From the NCBI GenBank assembly GCA_024401335.1, contig JAKSLH010000025.1:1-38460 (forward strand): a stretch of DNA of 38,460 nt, written 5' to 3'. Under the pieces are notes generated by a model. That model saw only the letters and a program-made list of their open reading frames with translations. It was not told the DNA's origin and did no database searches. Within the stretch, counting starts at the first letter, position 1; every line of letters begins with the position of its first letter. The position numbers and the translations under genes are program-made. This document shows, one piece after another, positions 1-7,953 of the stretch. The DNA comes from Bacteroidales bacterium. Lineage in GTDB: Bacteria > Bacteroidota > Bacteroidia > Bacteroidales > Marinilabiliaceae.

Positions 1-54
1 CTAGGACGAGAGATTCTCATTCTCTAAAGAGGAGTTCGATTCTCCTAGGGGCTA
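1..54 (+). tRNA. tRNA-Glu (CTC), 3' part only
   Basis: The 5' end (acceptor 5' strand and most of the D arm) lies before the window. Visible parts are the end of the D arm, an anticodon stem AGAGA/TCTCT (9-13 with 21-25) around the loop TTCTCAT, which gives anticodon CTC at 16-18, and a T arm AGGAG-TTCGATT-CTCCT (30-46). The 3' acceptor strand is 47-53 with discriminator A54. CCA is not encoded, as is common in Bacteroidetes. The gene sits directly upstream of gltX, whose enzyme charges this tRNA. Reading the anticodon one base earlier would put a C at position 37, which is unlikely. Confidence 0.85.
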
Positions 55-67
55 CGAAAGAACAACG

Positions 68-93
68 AGCTGTCAGCAATGGCGGCTTTTTTT
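68..93 (+). terminator. Intrinsic terminator after tRNA-Glu
   Basis: A 7-bp stem (68-74 with 81-87, two G-U pairs) closes the loop AGCAAT and is followed by seven T. It ends tRNA transcription just before gltX, so gltX probably starts from its own promoter or from read-through. Confidence 0.7.
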
Positions 94-121
94 GTATAAG
101 AATATTTATTTAGATCTGAAA

Positions 122-1657
122 ATGGCTGAAAGACGAGTTCGTGTGCGTTTTGCACCAAGTCCTACAGGAGCGCTTCATATCGGTGGCGTTCGTACTGCTC
201 TCTACAATTATCTGTTTGCACGTCATCATGGCGGTGATATGATCCTCCGTATTGAGGATACCGACTCACAGCGTTTTGTGCCAGGTGCTGAAGCGTATAT
301 CATGGAGTCGCTCAAGTGGTGCGGCATAGAGATAGATGAAGGTATAGAGCAGGGCGGTCCACATGCTCCATATCGCCAGAGCGAGCGTAAGGAGATATAT
401 CTCAAGTATGCACAGCAGCTCGTAGAGAGCGGCAATGCATATTATGCGTTTGATACTGCAGAGGAGCTTGACAAGCTACGTAAGGACTATGAGGCAGAGG
501 GCAAGACTTTTGCATACAACTATCAGGTGAGAGAGAAGCTTCAGACTTCGCTTGCGCTTTCGGCAGAAGAGGTGAAGGCTCGCATAGAGAGGGGTGACGT
601 ATGGGTTATCCGTTTCAAGATGCCTGAGAACGAGGATGTGCAGATGGATGATATCATCCGTGGCCATATCGTGATCAACTCTTCGACACTTGACGACAAG
701 GTTCTTTATAAGTCGGCAGACCAGCTTCCAACATACCATTTGGCAAATATCGTAGATGACCATTTGATGGAGATAAGCCATGTTATACGTGGTGAGGAGT
801 GGTTGCCATCGTTGCCATTGCACTATCTCTTGTATCGTGCATTCGGCTGGAAGGACAGTCAGCCAGAGTTTGCTCATCTTCCGTTGTTGCTCAAGCCACA
901 GGGCCAGGGTAAGCTCTCGAAGCGTGATGGTGACAAGTTTGGTTTCCCAGTGTTCCCATTGTTCTGGAATGCTCCAGATGGATCGACTGCTAGCGGTTAT
1001 CGTGAAGACGGATATTTCCCACAGGCGTTCATCAACATGCTTGCGTTGCTCGGATGGAATCCGGGAACAGACCAGGAGATATTCTCTATGCAGGAACTTA
1101 TTGACCAGTTCTCACTCGAGAAGGTTAGCAAGAGCGGTGCGCGTTTCAGTCCGGACAAGGCTAAGTGGTTCAACCAGCAGTATATGCATGTGGCTGATGA
1201 CAACCTGTTGGCAGACAAGCTCGTGCCAATGCTCAAGGAGAAGGGTATTGAGGCAACTAAGGAACGTGCGGCAAAGGCAGTAAGCCTTATCAAGGAGCGT
1301 GCAATCTTCCCACAGGATTTGTTGCCACTTACAATATATATGTTTGAGGCACCAAAGGAGTATGATGAGAAGTCGGTTACTAAGTTCTGGAAGGCAGACA
1401 ACGTAGAGAAGTTCAAGATGCTTCGTGAGCAGTTGGCTGCAGAAGATAAGATTACCGTTGAAGCAACAGAACCAAGGATACACCAGTGGGTATGTGACAA
1501 CCAGTTCTCCATGGGTCAGCTTATGAACTGCTTGCGTATAGCGGTTATAGGTATCAGCCAGGGACCAAGTATCTTTGCTATCAGCGAATTTATCGGCAAG
1601 GAAGAGACTCTTGCACGCGTAGATAGGGCAATAGCAATGCTTGGGGAAGGAAAGTAG
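122..1657 (+). CDS. gltX: Glutamyl-tRNA synthetase
   Basis: Cytoplasmic class I aminoacyl-tRNA synthetase that attaches glutamate to tRNA-Glu. The Rossmann signature is near the N terminus (APSPTGALHIGG, residues 11-22; HIGH-type motif at H19) and the KMSKS-type loop is KLSKR at 264-268. The C-terminal half is the helical anticodon-binding region. At 511 residues it has normal length. The ATG at 122 is chosen because MAERRVRVRFAPSPTG is the usual start of the family; the frame is open back to a TTG at 92, but that lies in the T-tract of the preceding terminator. It is monocistronic, with a terminator after it. Codon use is strongly biased, as in highly expressed genes. Identification is secure. 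Whether it also charges tRNA-Gln cannot be told from this window. Confidence 0.98.
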   Translation: MAERRVRVRFAPSPTGALHIGGVRTALYNYLFARHHGGDMILRIEDTDSQRFVPGAEAYIMESLKWCGIEIDEGIEQGGPHAPYRQSERKEIYLKYAQQLVESGNAYYAFDTAEELDKLRKDYEAEGKTFAYNYQVREKLQTSLALSAEEVKARIERGDVWVIRFKMPENEDVQMDDIIRGHIVINSSTLDDKVLYKSADQLPTYHLANIVDDHLMEISHVIRGEEWLPSLPLHYLLYRAFGWKDSQPEFAHLPLLLKPQGQGKLSKRDGDKFGFPVFPLFWNAPDGSTASGYREDGYFPQAFINMLALLGWNPGTDQEIFSMQELIDQFSLEKVSKSGARFSPDKAKWFNQQYMHVADDNLLADKLVPMLKEKGIEATKERAAKAVSLIKERAIFPQDLLPLTIYMFEAPKEYDEKSVTKFWKADNVEKFKMLREQLAAEDKITVEATEPRIHQWVCDNQFSMGQLMNCLRIAVIGISQGPSIFAISEFIGKEETLARVDRAIAMLGEGK

Positions 1658-1707
1658 TCAATAATCATTCGCTGCGCTAGTCAGCCGCGCAATGATACGT
1701 AATAGAG

Positions 1708-1744
1708 AGAGCCGGTCGAGATGAAATGCGATCGGCTCTTTTTT
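1708..1744 (+). terminator. Intrinsic terminator of gltX
   Basis: An 11-bp stem (1708-1718 with 1729-1739, one G-U pair) with a 10-nt loop is followed by a T-run. A second, weaker inverted repeat (ATCATT 1664-1669 with AATGAT 1691-1696) lies between the stop codon and this hairpin. Confidence 0.85.
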
Positions 1745-1785
1745 GTTGCTTTTTCAGGGTGAGTGTGAGATATGTAGTTTTAATT

Positions 1786-1816
1786 TTTGTTGTTTGTTAG
1801 AAATGGTGTAACTTTA
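1786..1816 (+). promoter_or_regulatory. Candidate promoter of the GH2 gene
   Basis: TTTG at 1786-1789, a 19-bp spacer and TAACTTTA at 1809-1816 (7 of 8 matches to TAnnTTTG) fit the Bacteroidetes -33/-7 consensus. The predicted start near 1822 gives a leader of about 20 nt before the ATG at 1844. Confidence 0.5.
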
Positions 1817-1843
1817 TGGCATATTTAACACACAAACGAAACT

Positions 1844-4003
1844 ATGAAACAAACCTTACTATCGTTTGCGGCTGCAGCGGCTGCGACGGTAATGATGACA
1901 ATGTGCTGCCCGAAGATAGAACTGTGTGAAACAGATTCAATTACACTTAGCGAGTGGAGCTTTTCGCGCGACAGCGCCTCATGGGAGGAAGTGACAATTC
2001 CTCATTCGACAAATGCCATTGATGGCCATTCTGAAAGCTATTACCGAGGTAAGACATACTACCGCAGAGACATTGAGGTGTGTGACGTGGATAAGCCAGC
2101 CTATATTCTCTTTGAGGGCGCGGCTCAGAAGTCTATTGTCTATCTCAACGGAGTAGAGATAAACGTGCATGGAGGTGGATATACAGCATTTACTGTAGAT
2201 ATCACAGGCATGGCACATGAGGGTAAGAACGATCTGCTCGTGATATGCGACAATACAGAAGATATAGAGCTGATACCGGTGTCTTCTGACTTCAACAAGA
2301 ATAACGGCCTTCACAATGAGGTGCATCTCATGCAGAAGGAGATGGTACATATAGATCCTGTGAAATATGGTCCGAAACGCATCAATGCTTATAGCGAAGC
2401 AATAGAGGGTGGCGCACGTGACGTCAAGGTGATTGACAATCGTACAAGCGTGTGGAGTGACGAACTGTTGCATGTAGTGACAGCCGTCAAGAGTGTGGCA
2501 CAGGAAGTGTCGGCAACAGTGGTCTGCCGAGTGCTTGACATAAACGGAGGCGTAGCGGCTGAAGCGGAGAAGAAGGTAAGTATAGCGCCAGGTGCGGCTG
2601 TTGACGTAGATATGGACATAGAGGTGAAGAACGCCCACATGTGGCATGGCAAGCATGACCCATATCTGTATGTCATAGAAGCTGCTGTATATGTAGATGG
2701 CATGCTCAGTGATGTAGCAACGACAAAATACGGTTTCCGTCATATAGCGCTTGACGGTGAGCGCGGGTTCATGCTCAACGACTTGTTGTATCCGTTGCGT
2801 GGCGTGTCGGTTCATCAGGACAAAGAGGGCAAGGCGTCAGCCATGACGAAAGCTGACTATGATGAAGACTATGCTATTATAAGTGAGATAGGAGCTACCA
2901 TGGTGCGCCTGGCGCATTATCCACATAACGATTATGTGTTCAGCCTATGTGATTCGCTCGGACTTGTTGTGCAGACCGAGATACCATGGGTTAATGTATG
3001 TGGAGAGAGAGCTACCCAGAGATATTTCGACAACATACATAGTCAAGCCACAGAGATGACAAGAAACCTCATGAATCATCCGTGTATCTGTTTCTGGGGA
3101 TTGTGGAATGAGCTAGACACGTGGGGTAACAACGATCATTTCCAGGGTGCGCTGGATTGTGATGCCGTAGTGAGAGAGACTGCGGCGGCCTATGATGTAG
3201 TGAGAGAGATTGACCCGTCACGTCCGATAGGCATAACAGACTGCAGCACCTTAAGGAATAGCGGATATACGCATCTGAAGGCCGACTTCATCTCGGAGAA
3301 TAGATATAACGGGTGGTATTATACGCCAAACCAGTTTGAGTATTTCACCAGTGACATGGTGGATATCAGGGCTAAGTCGGATTGCAAGGTGATCAACGTA
3401 TCTGAGTATGGCGTAGGCATAAATCCATATTGTCACACATGGGACATGACTATATTTAAGGGAGATCCGGACAAGACACACCACTATGAGGAGTATGGCA
3501 ACCTCTCGCACGAGAGTCACTGGCAGCAGATATGTGCCATGCCATGGCTCAATTTCACTACGTTGTGGGTGATGTATGACTTTGCGGTAGCTAGTCGCGA
3601 AGAGGGTTATCTGGATAGTGATGACGGAGTGAACTTTGTAGAGGCTGAACAGCGCAAATATACCAACGACAAAGGACTCGTTACGCGAGATAGAAAACTC
3701 AAGAAAGATGCGTTTTATCTGTATAAGGCTGCGTGGAACAATGATGTGACTACAGTATATATAGCCAACAAGAGACTAGCGAAGATGCCGGTAGATAGAG
3801 AGGCGAAAGTGAAGGTGTATAGCAACGCCAAGAGCTTGAGCCTATATCATAACGGCAAGTTAAAGCAGACGCTAGGCGCATCGGGTGAGATATCAGGAGT
3901 GATATGGCAGTTTGCTCCTGTCTCGTTGGAGCAGGGAAAGAATATTTTCCGTGTGGAGAGTGATGGAGGTATAGAAGACGAGTGGAGTGTAGAATCTTTC
4001 TGA
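1844..4003 (+). CDS. GH2 family exported glycoside hydrolase (beta-galactosidase-like)
   Basis: Predicted retaining exo-beta-glycosidase of family GH2. The N-terminal jelly-roll sugar-binding domain covers roughly 35-170 and an Ig-like domain about 180-300. The TIM barrel follows, with the acid/base glutamate in GLWNEL (E423) and the nucleophile glutamate in VSEYGVG (E521). The C-terminal Ig-like domain about 650-719 resembles the DUF4982-type tail of many Bacteroidales GH2 enzymes. At 719 residues it lacks the long C-terminal domains of E. coli LacZ. The N terminus is an Ala-rich export signal; Cys21/Cys22 could be lipidated, but the preceding M-T-M is a poor lipobox. It stands alone between two terminators, away from any SusCD pair. 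Family is secure; beta-galactosidase versus another specificity (glucuronidase, mannosidase) is not decided by the sequence. Confidence 0.88.
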   Translation: MKQTLLSFAAAAAATVMMTMCCPKIELCETDSITLSEWSFSRDSASWEEVTIPHSTNAIDGHSESYYRGKTYYRRDIEVCDVDKPAYILFEGAAQKSIVYLNGVEINVHGGGYTAFTVDITGMAHEGKNDLLVICDNTEDIELIPVSSDFNKNNGLHNEVHLMQKEMVHIDPVKYGPKRINAYSEAIEGGARDVKVIDNRTSVWSDELLHVVTAVKSVAQEVSATVVCRVLDINGGVAAEAEKKVSIAPGAAVDVDMDIEVKNAHMWHGKHDPYLYVIEAAVYVDGMLSDVATTKYGFRHIALDGERGFMLNDLLYPLRGVSVHQDKEGKASAMTKADYDEDYAIISEIGATMVRLAHYPHNDYVFSLCDSLGLVVQTEIPWVNVCGERATQRYFDNIHSQATEMTRNLMNHPCICFWGLWNELDTWGNNDHFQGALDCDAVVRETAAAYDVVREIDPSRPIGITDCSTLRNSGYTHLKADFISENRYNGWYYTPNQFEYFTSDMVDIRAKSDCKVINVSEYGVGINPYCHTWDMTIFKGDPDKTHHYEEYGNLSHESHWQQICAMPWLNFTTLWVMYDFAVASREEGYLDSDDGVNFVEAEQRKYTNDKGLVTRDRKLKKDAFYLYKAAWNNDVTTVYIANKRLAKMPVDREAKVKVYSNAKSLSLYHNGKLKQTLGASGEISGVIWQFAPVSLEQGKNIFRVESDGGIEDEWSVESF

Positions 4004-4062
4004 CAGATGTCGAAGAGAAGATTTTTTTAGTTTTCCATATATCAATTTCGTTTTAGTTTGCA

Positions 4063-4097
4063 GGCCAACCGTTTATCATGCGGTTGGTCTTTTTTTG
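4063..4097 (+). terminator. Intrinsic terminator of the GH2 gene
   Basis: A 9-bp stem (4063-4071 with 4081-4089, one G-U pair), a 9-nt loop and an eight-base T-tract follow the GH2 stop codon. Confidence 0.9.
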
Positions 4098-4150
4098 TTG
4101 CAGCAAAACAACTCTTTTTCGTGGACGGACTGATTGTGGGGGATAATTAG

Positions 4151-4158
4151 TAGATTTG
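4151..4158 (+). promoter_or_regulatory. Candidate -7 element of the DUF218 gene
   Basis: TAGATTTG is an exact TAnnTTTG match 27 nt before the ATG at 4186. No TTTG lies at the expected -33 distance, so only half the consensus supports it. Confidence 0.45.
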
Positions 4159-4185
4159 CAAGAGATAAGATAATAACAGCAACCA

Positions 4186-4929
4186 ATGTTTTATATTTTT
4201 TCGCGAATACTAGCCTGTCTGGCAAGTCCGGTGTTGTATATGTTGCTCATGCTGCTGGTGGCAGTATTTACAGGTCGTAGGGTGTTGAGAGTAGTCATGC
4301 TGGTGATGTTTTTCGCCATGTTTTTGGCTACGACCAACAGGGGACTGTATGGTAAGGCAGAGAGAATGTGGTGTGGGGAGTGTCTGATAGATATAGACAC
4401 GACCCAGAGATATGACTATGCCATAGTTCCCGGAGGCGTGACGAGTTATGATTCGGTGAGAGGTAGGGTAGAGTACGGCGAGGCAGGAGATAGGCTGGTG
4501 GACTGTGCGTGGCTGATGAATCTTGGCGTGGTTGATAAGGTGATTGTCACCGGAGATGGAGGATCGAACGGGACGGGCGATTCGTTGTTTTTCAGGAAGC
4601 ACATGAAAGAGGTGTATGGCATAGACGGAGACAGAGTGCTCATAGAGCCAGAGGCCAAGAATACGATAGAGAACTTCACCAAGACGCAGGCAAAGTTTGG
4701 CAAGGAGATAGAAGGCAAGCGAGTGCTTGTAATCAATTCGGCGCTGTATATGAGGCGCACCATGCTATGTTGCCGCAAGGTAGAGCTGGAGTGCGACTAT
4801 TACACCGTAGATATAGACCCTTCGTTGCCAGGAGGGTGGGAAGATAATGTGCCCGATATGGCTGTTTTGAACAAATGGATGAAGCTGGCTCATGAGTGGA
4901 TAGGGTATGTGGCCTACTTGTTTTATTAA
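4186..4929 (+). CDS. DUF218 (ElyC/SanA/YdcF-like) inner-membrane protein
   Basis: A 247-residue protein with two N-terminal hydrophobic segments (about 6-29 and 33-50) and a DUF218 domain from about residue 77. The family landmarks are YAIVPGG, VTGDGG, the acidic EPEAKNTIENF stretch, LVINSALYMRRT and a C-terminal HEWIGYVAYLFY. E. coli relatives SanA and ElyC act in envelope barrier function and lipid-carrier-dependent envelope assembly, so an inner-membrane envelope role is likely; the reaction is unknown for the family. The ATG at 4186 gives the full first membrane segment. It is probably monocistronic. Rare-type codons (ATA, AGA, AGG) are more frequent here than in gltX or gdhA, suggesting modest expression. 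Family assignment is firm, function is not. Confidence 0.85.
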   Translation: MFYIFSRILACLASPVLYMLLMLLVAVFTGRRVLRVVMLVMFFAMFLATTNRGLYGKAERMWCGECLIDIDTTQRYDYAIVPGGVTSYDSVRGRVEYGEAGDRLVDCAWLMNLGVVDKVIVTGDGGSNGTGDSLFFRKHMKEVYGIDGDRVLIEPEAKNTIENFTKTQAKFGKEIEGKRVLVINSALYMRRTMLCCRKVELECDYYTVDIDPSLPGGWEDNVPDMAVLNKWMKLAHEWIGYVAYLFY

Positions 4930-4984
4930 ATAAAGCTAAAAAAGACAGGTTTTTGAGTAAGTGAAGCATGTAAGTTGCATGTTT

Positions 4985-5017
4985 TTTGTGCGTGTAAGTA
5001 TAATATGCTTAAATTTG
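4985..5017 (+). promoter_or_regulatory. Candidate promoter of the DUF5686 gene
   Basis: TTTG (4985-4988), a 21-bp spacer and TAAATTTG (5010-5017) match the Bacteroidetes consensus exactly. The predicted start falls at about 5022-5024, on the ATG itself. Confidence 0.5.
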
Positions 5018-5022
5018 CAACA

Positions 5023-7512
5023 ATGAAACTGATGCATTACATAGTGATGCTGCTGTTGTGCCTTACATTTGTGGATATTGCGGCACAAGGCAAAGCGAAG
5101 AAGTTGAATGTGGTGGGCGTGATAGTCGATAAATCGACAGGAGAGCCTATACCATTTTCCAACGCATATATCAAGGGTACGTTGACAGGAGTTGTCAGTG
5201 ACTTTGATGGTGTGTTTAAGATCACCATACCATTTGCGACAGACAGTCTATGGTTTAATTCTATGGGATACAAAGACTGCAGCATGCCCCTCTCGGCCCT
5301 TCAGAAAGACACCAATATAGTAGCTATGGAGTCGAGTACCATAGCGATCAAAGAGATCAAGGTGATACCCGATGATGCGCCACGTCGACTAGTGAAAGCG
5401 ACGATAAGGAACAAGAACATCAACGACCCTTCAAAATACGAGAGGACCAAGTTTGAGAAATACGTGAGATGGGAGTATGCCATCAACAACATCGGCGAGA
5501 ACAACTGGATATTGAAGGGCGCGAATGACCTCATGAAGATGGACGAAGATTCCAACCGTTATTTGCCGGTATATTTCTCAGAGACACTGTCAATCAACGA
5601 GACACAGAAGAAGCCGAAGAAGATGAAGGCCACGATAGTTGCCGATGATGTCAAGGGTATCGATGTGTTCAAGCAGTATGAGATAGGAGGTTTCTCGTCG
5701 TCGTTGGACCAGGAGGTGTCGTTCTATGACAACGTAGTCAAGATGCTGGGCGTAGGTTTTGTGAGTCCGATAGCCGACAATGCGTTGCAATACTACAGAT
5801 ATTATATTGTCGATTCGACATATACAGGCATAGATTCCACGAAGGTATATACAGTCAAGTTCCGTCCGAAGAATGAGGGAGACAAGACGTTTATTGGAAC
5901 GATGGATATCGAGACTAAGCGATTCTCGCTCATGCGTATCGATGCTGAGATGCCAAAGTATACCAATATCAACTTTGTCAAGAAACTCGTTTTCAACTCC
6001 ACCTATCAGTTTGTCAACGACACGATACCGTTCTATGGCACCAATGAGATGCAGATGCATGTTGACTATATGCCGGTCAACTCCAACAAGAAGAGACTGG
6101 AGATAAAATGCAAGATGTTTAACTCGCAGGACAAGGTGGAGGTCAACATGCCGGGCGAGCTGGAACTGTCGGCTAAGACATTGCAGTATGAGACTGTTAA
6201 GTTGCCTGGATATAAGAGCAGAGACTCGCTGTTCTGGGCAGAGAGACGTCATAATGAATTGTCGGAGAAGGATCTTGAGGCTACCAGTTCGATAGACTCG
6301 CTCAACAATGTGGGCAACGTAAAGAAATTCAACCTGCTGGCGAAGCTGGCTTTGACGGGTTTCCTGGACTGTGGCAAGTGGGAAATAGGACCATATACCG
6401 AGGTGTTCAACACTAACAAGATAGAAGGTGTGCATCTGGGCATGGGTGTGAGGAATAGCAAGGAGATCAGTGAAGAGTGGATGATGATGGGAGTTGTCGG
6501 TATAGGTTGCAAGAACGGCAGACCGACATATCAGGCTGGAGTGGGCTATCGCTTCAAGACAGCGCTGCGCCGGGCTATAGAGGGAAGCTACTATGACAGG
6601 CTGGTGAAGATAGGTGAGAACGAAAATATCCTCTATCTCTATGAGAATATGCTCACTACATCGGAGACCAATATCGTTGCGCAGCTCTTCAAGCGAGAGG
6701 CTATCGATGAGTTGATGTATGAGAGACAAGCTAGGTTGAAGTATGACCATGAGTGGCTCACTGGACTCAACTCGAGATTGTCGGCCAGTGCTAAATGGCA
6801 GTATTCACCGAAGTTTTATCCGTTCACGATAAACGGCAACAGTGTATGGCGCGTGATGCAGCAGGAGGTGGCTCTGGATACGCGATTCAGCTTCAACGAG
6901 AAATATATAGACGATGGTATGCAACGAGTGTACATGTCGACCGACTATCCGATAGTGCATTTCACCGTAGCTGGTGGCCACGTGAAGGCAGATGACAACG
7001 AGGCGTTTTATGGGCGCATACATTCGACAATCAAGCATTGGGCGTACATAGGTCAGACTGAGCTAGACTATGCCATAGAGGGAGGCATGTATTTTGGCAA
7101 GTTACCATATTCGTTGCTAGAGATGCCACGAGGCAACAAGACGTACGGCTTCTACAGGTATGACTTCAACTTGATGGACTATCTGGAGTTTGTCAATGAC
7201 AAGTACGTATATGCATATGTTGACTGGTTCTTGAACGGACGATTATTCCATCATATACCAAAGGCTAATAGGATAGGACTGCGAGAGGTGATAGGCTTCA
7301 AGGCTATGCTGGGAGGCCTGTCGGACAAGCATCTGGCGATGCTCGATTTGCCTCAGAAGACAGGCAAGGTTGATAAGCCATATCTTGAGGTCAATGTCGG
7401 TCTCGACAACATATTGAGATTCTTCAGAGTAGATTGTGTCTATAGAGTGACGGAGTCGAAGACCGGAGCTCCAAGAATAGGTGCGCGACTGCAGTTTAAC
7501 TTCAAGTTGTAG
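5023..7512 (+). CDS. DUF5686 family outer-membrane protein with carboxypeptidase-regulatory-like domain
   Basis: An 829-residue predicted outer-membrane protein. The signal peptide is residues 1-22 (ends IAAQ). A carboxypeptidase-D regulatory-like beta-sandwich follows at about 27-105, with the family pattern GVIVDKSTGEPIPFSNAYIKG and a downstream DFDGVFKI. The long remainder is DUF5686, found in large Bacteroidetes proteins, and ends in beta-barrel-like strands (RIGARLQFNFKL, with an aromatic-hydrophobic C terminus). The role is unknown; a porin or TonB-receptor-like envelope part is inferred. The ATG at 5023 is preferred over the upstream frame-open region because it starts the signal peptide; an ATG at 5032 is also possible. 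It is monocistronic and ends at a strong bidirectional terminator. No TonB plug domain is visible. Confidence 0.82.
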   Translation: MKLMHYIVMLLLCLTFVDIAAQGKAKKLNVVGVIVDKSTGEPIPFSNAYIKGTLTGVVSDFDGVFKITIPFATDSLWFNSMGYKDCSMPLSALQKDTNIVAMESSTIAIKEIKVIPDDAPRRLVKATIRNKNINDPSKYERTKFEKYVRWEYAINNIGENNWILKGANDLMKMDEDSNRYLPVYFSETLSINETQKKPKKMKATIVADDVKGIDVFKQYEIGGFSSSLDQEVSFYDNVVKMLGVGFVSPIADNALQYYRYYIVDSTYTGIDSTKVYTVKFRPKNEGDKTFIGTMDIETKRFSLMRIDAEMPKYTNINFVKKLVFNSTYQFVNDTIPFYGTNEMQMHVDYMPVNSNKKRLEIKCKMFNSQDKVEVNMPGELELSAKTLQYETVKLPGYKSRDSLFWAERRHNELSEKDLEATSSIDSLNNVGNVKKFNLLAKLALTGFLDCGKWEIGPYTEVFNTNKIEGVHLGMGVRNSKEISEEWMMMGVVGIGCKNGRPTYQAGVGYRFKTALRRAIEGSYYDRLVKIGENENILYLYENMLTTSETNIVAQLFKREAIDELMYERQARLKYDHEWLTGLNSRLSASAKWQYSPKFYPFTINGNSVWRVMQQEVALDTRFSFNEKYIDDGMQRVYMSTDYPIVHFTVAGGHVKADDNEAFYGRIHSTIKHWAYIGQTELDYAIEGGMYFGKLPYSLLEMPRGNKTYGFYRYDFNLMDYLEFVNDKYVYAYVDWFLNGRLFHHIPKANRIGLREVIGFKAMLGGLSDKHLAMLDLPQKTGKVDKPYLEVNVGLDNILRFFRVDCVYRVTESKTGAPRIGARLQFNFKL

Positions 7513-7543
7513 AGCCCTGATAAGATGAGGTAGAAGAAAACAG

Positions 7544-7583
7544 CGAGGGCATATCTGTTTGACAGCAGATATGCCCTCGTTTT
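7544..7583. terminator. Bidirectional terminator between DUF5686 and DUF3820 genes
   Basis: A perfect 14-bp stem (7544-7557 with 7566-7579) with an 8-nt loop has TTTT on the plus side and CTGTTTTC on the minus side. It lies between convergent genes and can stop both. Confidence 0.92.
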
Positions 7584-7596
7584 ATGTTTGGGATGC

Positions 7597-7815
7597 TTAT
7601 TTGAGGCATAGCTTTATTGGGTCGAGGAGGGGCTCTAGTCCGTTGAGTTTAATCTCGTACATGGTGTTGAGGAGCATGCCCAATCGACCTTGCGGGAATC
7701 CATGTTCTTTGTACCAAACGAGGTAAGGTTCTGGCAAGTCGCAGAGGTAGCGACCAGCATAGCGTCCGTAGGGCATCTTGGTGCGGCAGACATCGATTAA
7801 AACCGTTTCGTCCAT
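7597..7815 (-). CDS. DUF3820 family small protein
   Basis: A 72-residue cytoplasmic protein. The whole chain is one DUF3820 domain with the family signatures MPYGRYAGR, LPEPYLVWY, GFPQGRLG and a C-terminal EIKLNGLEPLL. The function of the family is not established; related short domains are found with nuclease or quorum-related proteins, but no role can be claimed here. The gene is single, between the bidirectional terminator and a divergent promoter region it shares with cvfB. A weak -7-like element (TATCTTTA, complement of 7839-7846) precedes the ATG at 7815. Confidence 0.85.
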   Translation of the reverse strand: MDETVLIDVCRTKMPYGRYAGRYLCDLPEPYLVWYKEHGFPQGRLGMLLNTMYEIKLNGLEPLLDPIKLCLK

Positions 7816-7900
7816 TAGTGATTTCTAAGTTATGAGTGTAAAGATAGCAACATTTAATCTTATTTAAGTGCCTTATCACGATATAAAAGCAACAAATAAT

Positions 7901-7908
7901 TATCTTTG
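7901..7908 (+). promoter_or_regulatory. Candidate -7 element for the cvfB operon
   Basis: TATCTTTG is an exact TAnnTTTG match 45 nt before the cvfB ATG. No clear -33 TTTG is seen. It would start the cvfB-rlmN-lipoprotein-rnpA-yidD transcript. Confidence 0.5.
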
Positions 7909-7953
7909 TCTTCTAAAGTTGTTCGTTATGAATGACTTTTGTGAGAAACTGAT

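Noticed and set aside
1979-2815. A 278-codon minus-strand open frame inside the GH2 gene.
   Set aside because: Antisense to the GH2 barrel and sugar-binding domains; composition (His, Cys, Tyr rich) is typical of a shadow frame.
4962-4988. Repeated CATG with a T-run before the DUF5686 gene, resembling a terminator for the DUF218 gene.
   Set aside because: The arms are only 4 bp and self-palindromic; no stable stem can be drawn.
5590-6750. A 386-codon minus-strand open frame inside the DUF5686 gene.
   Set aside because: It is antisense to a well-supported CDS, its sequence is Leu/His/Arg-rich with no domain pattern, and it has no promoter.
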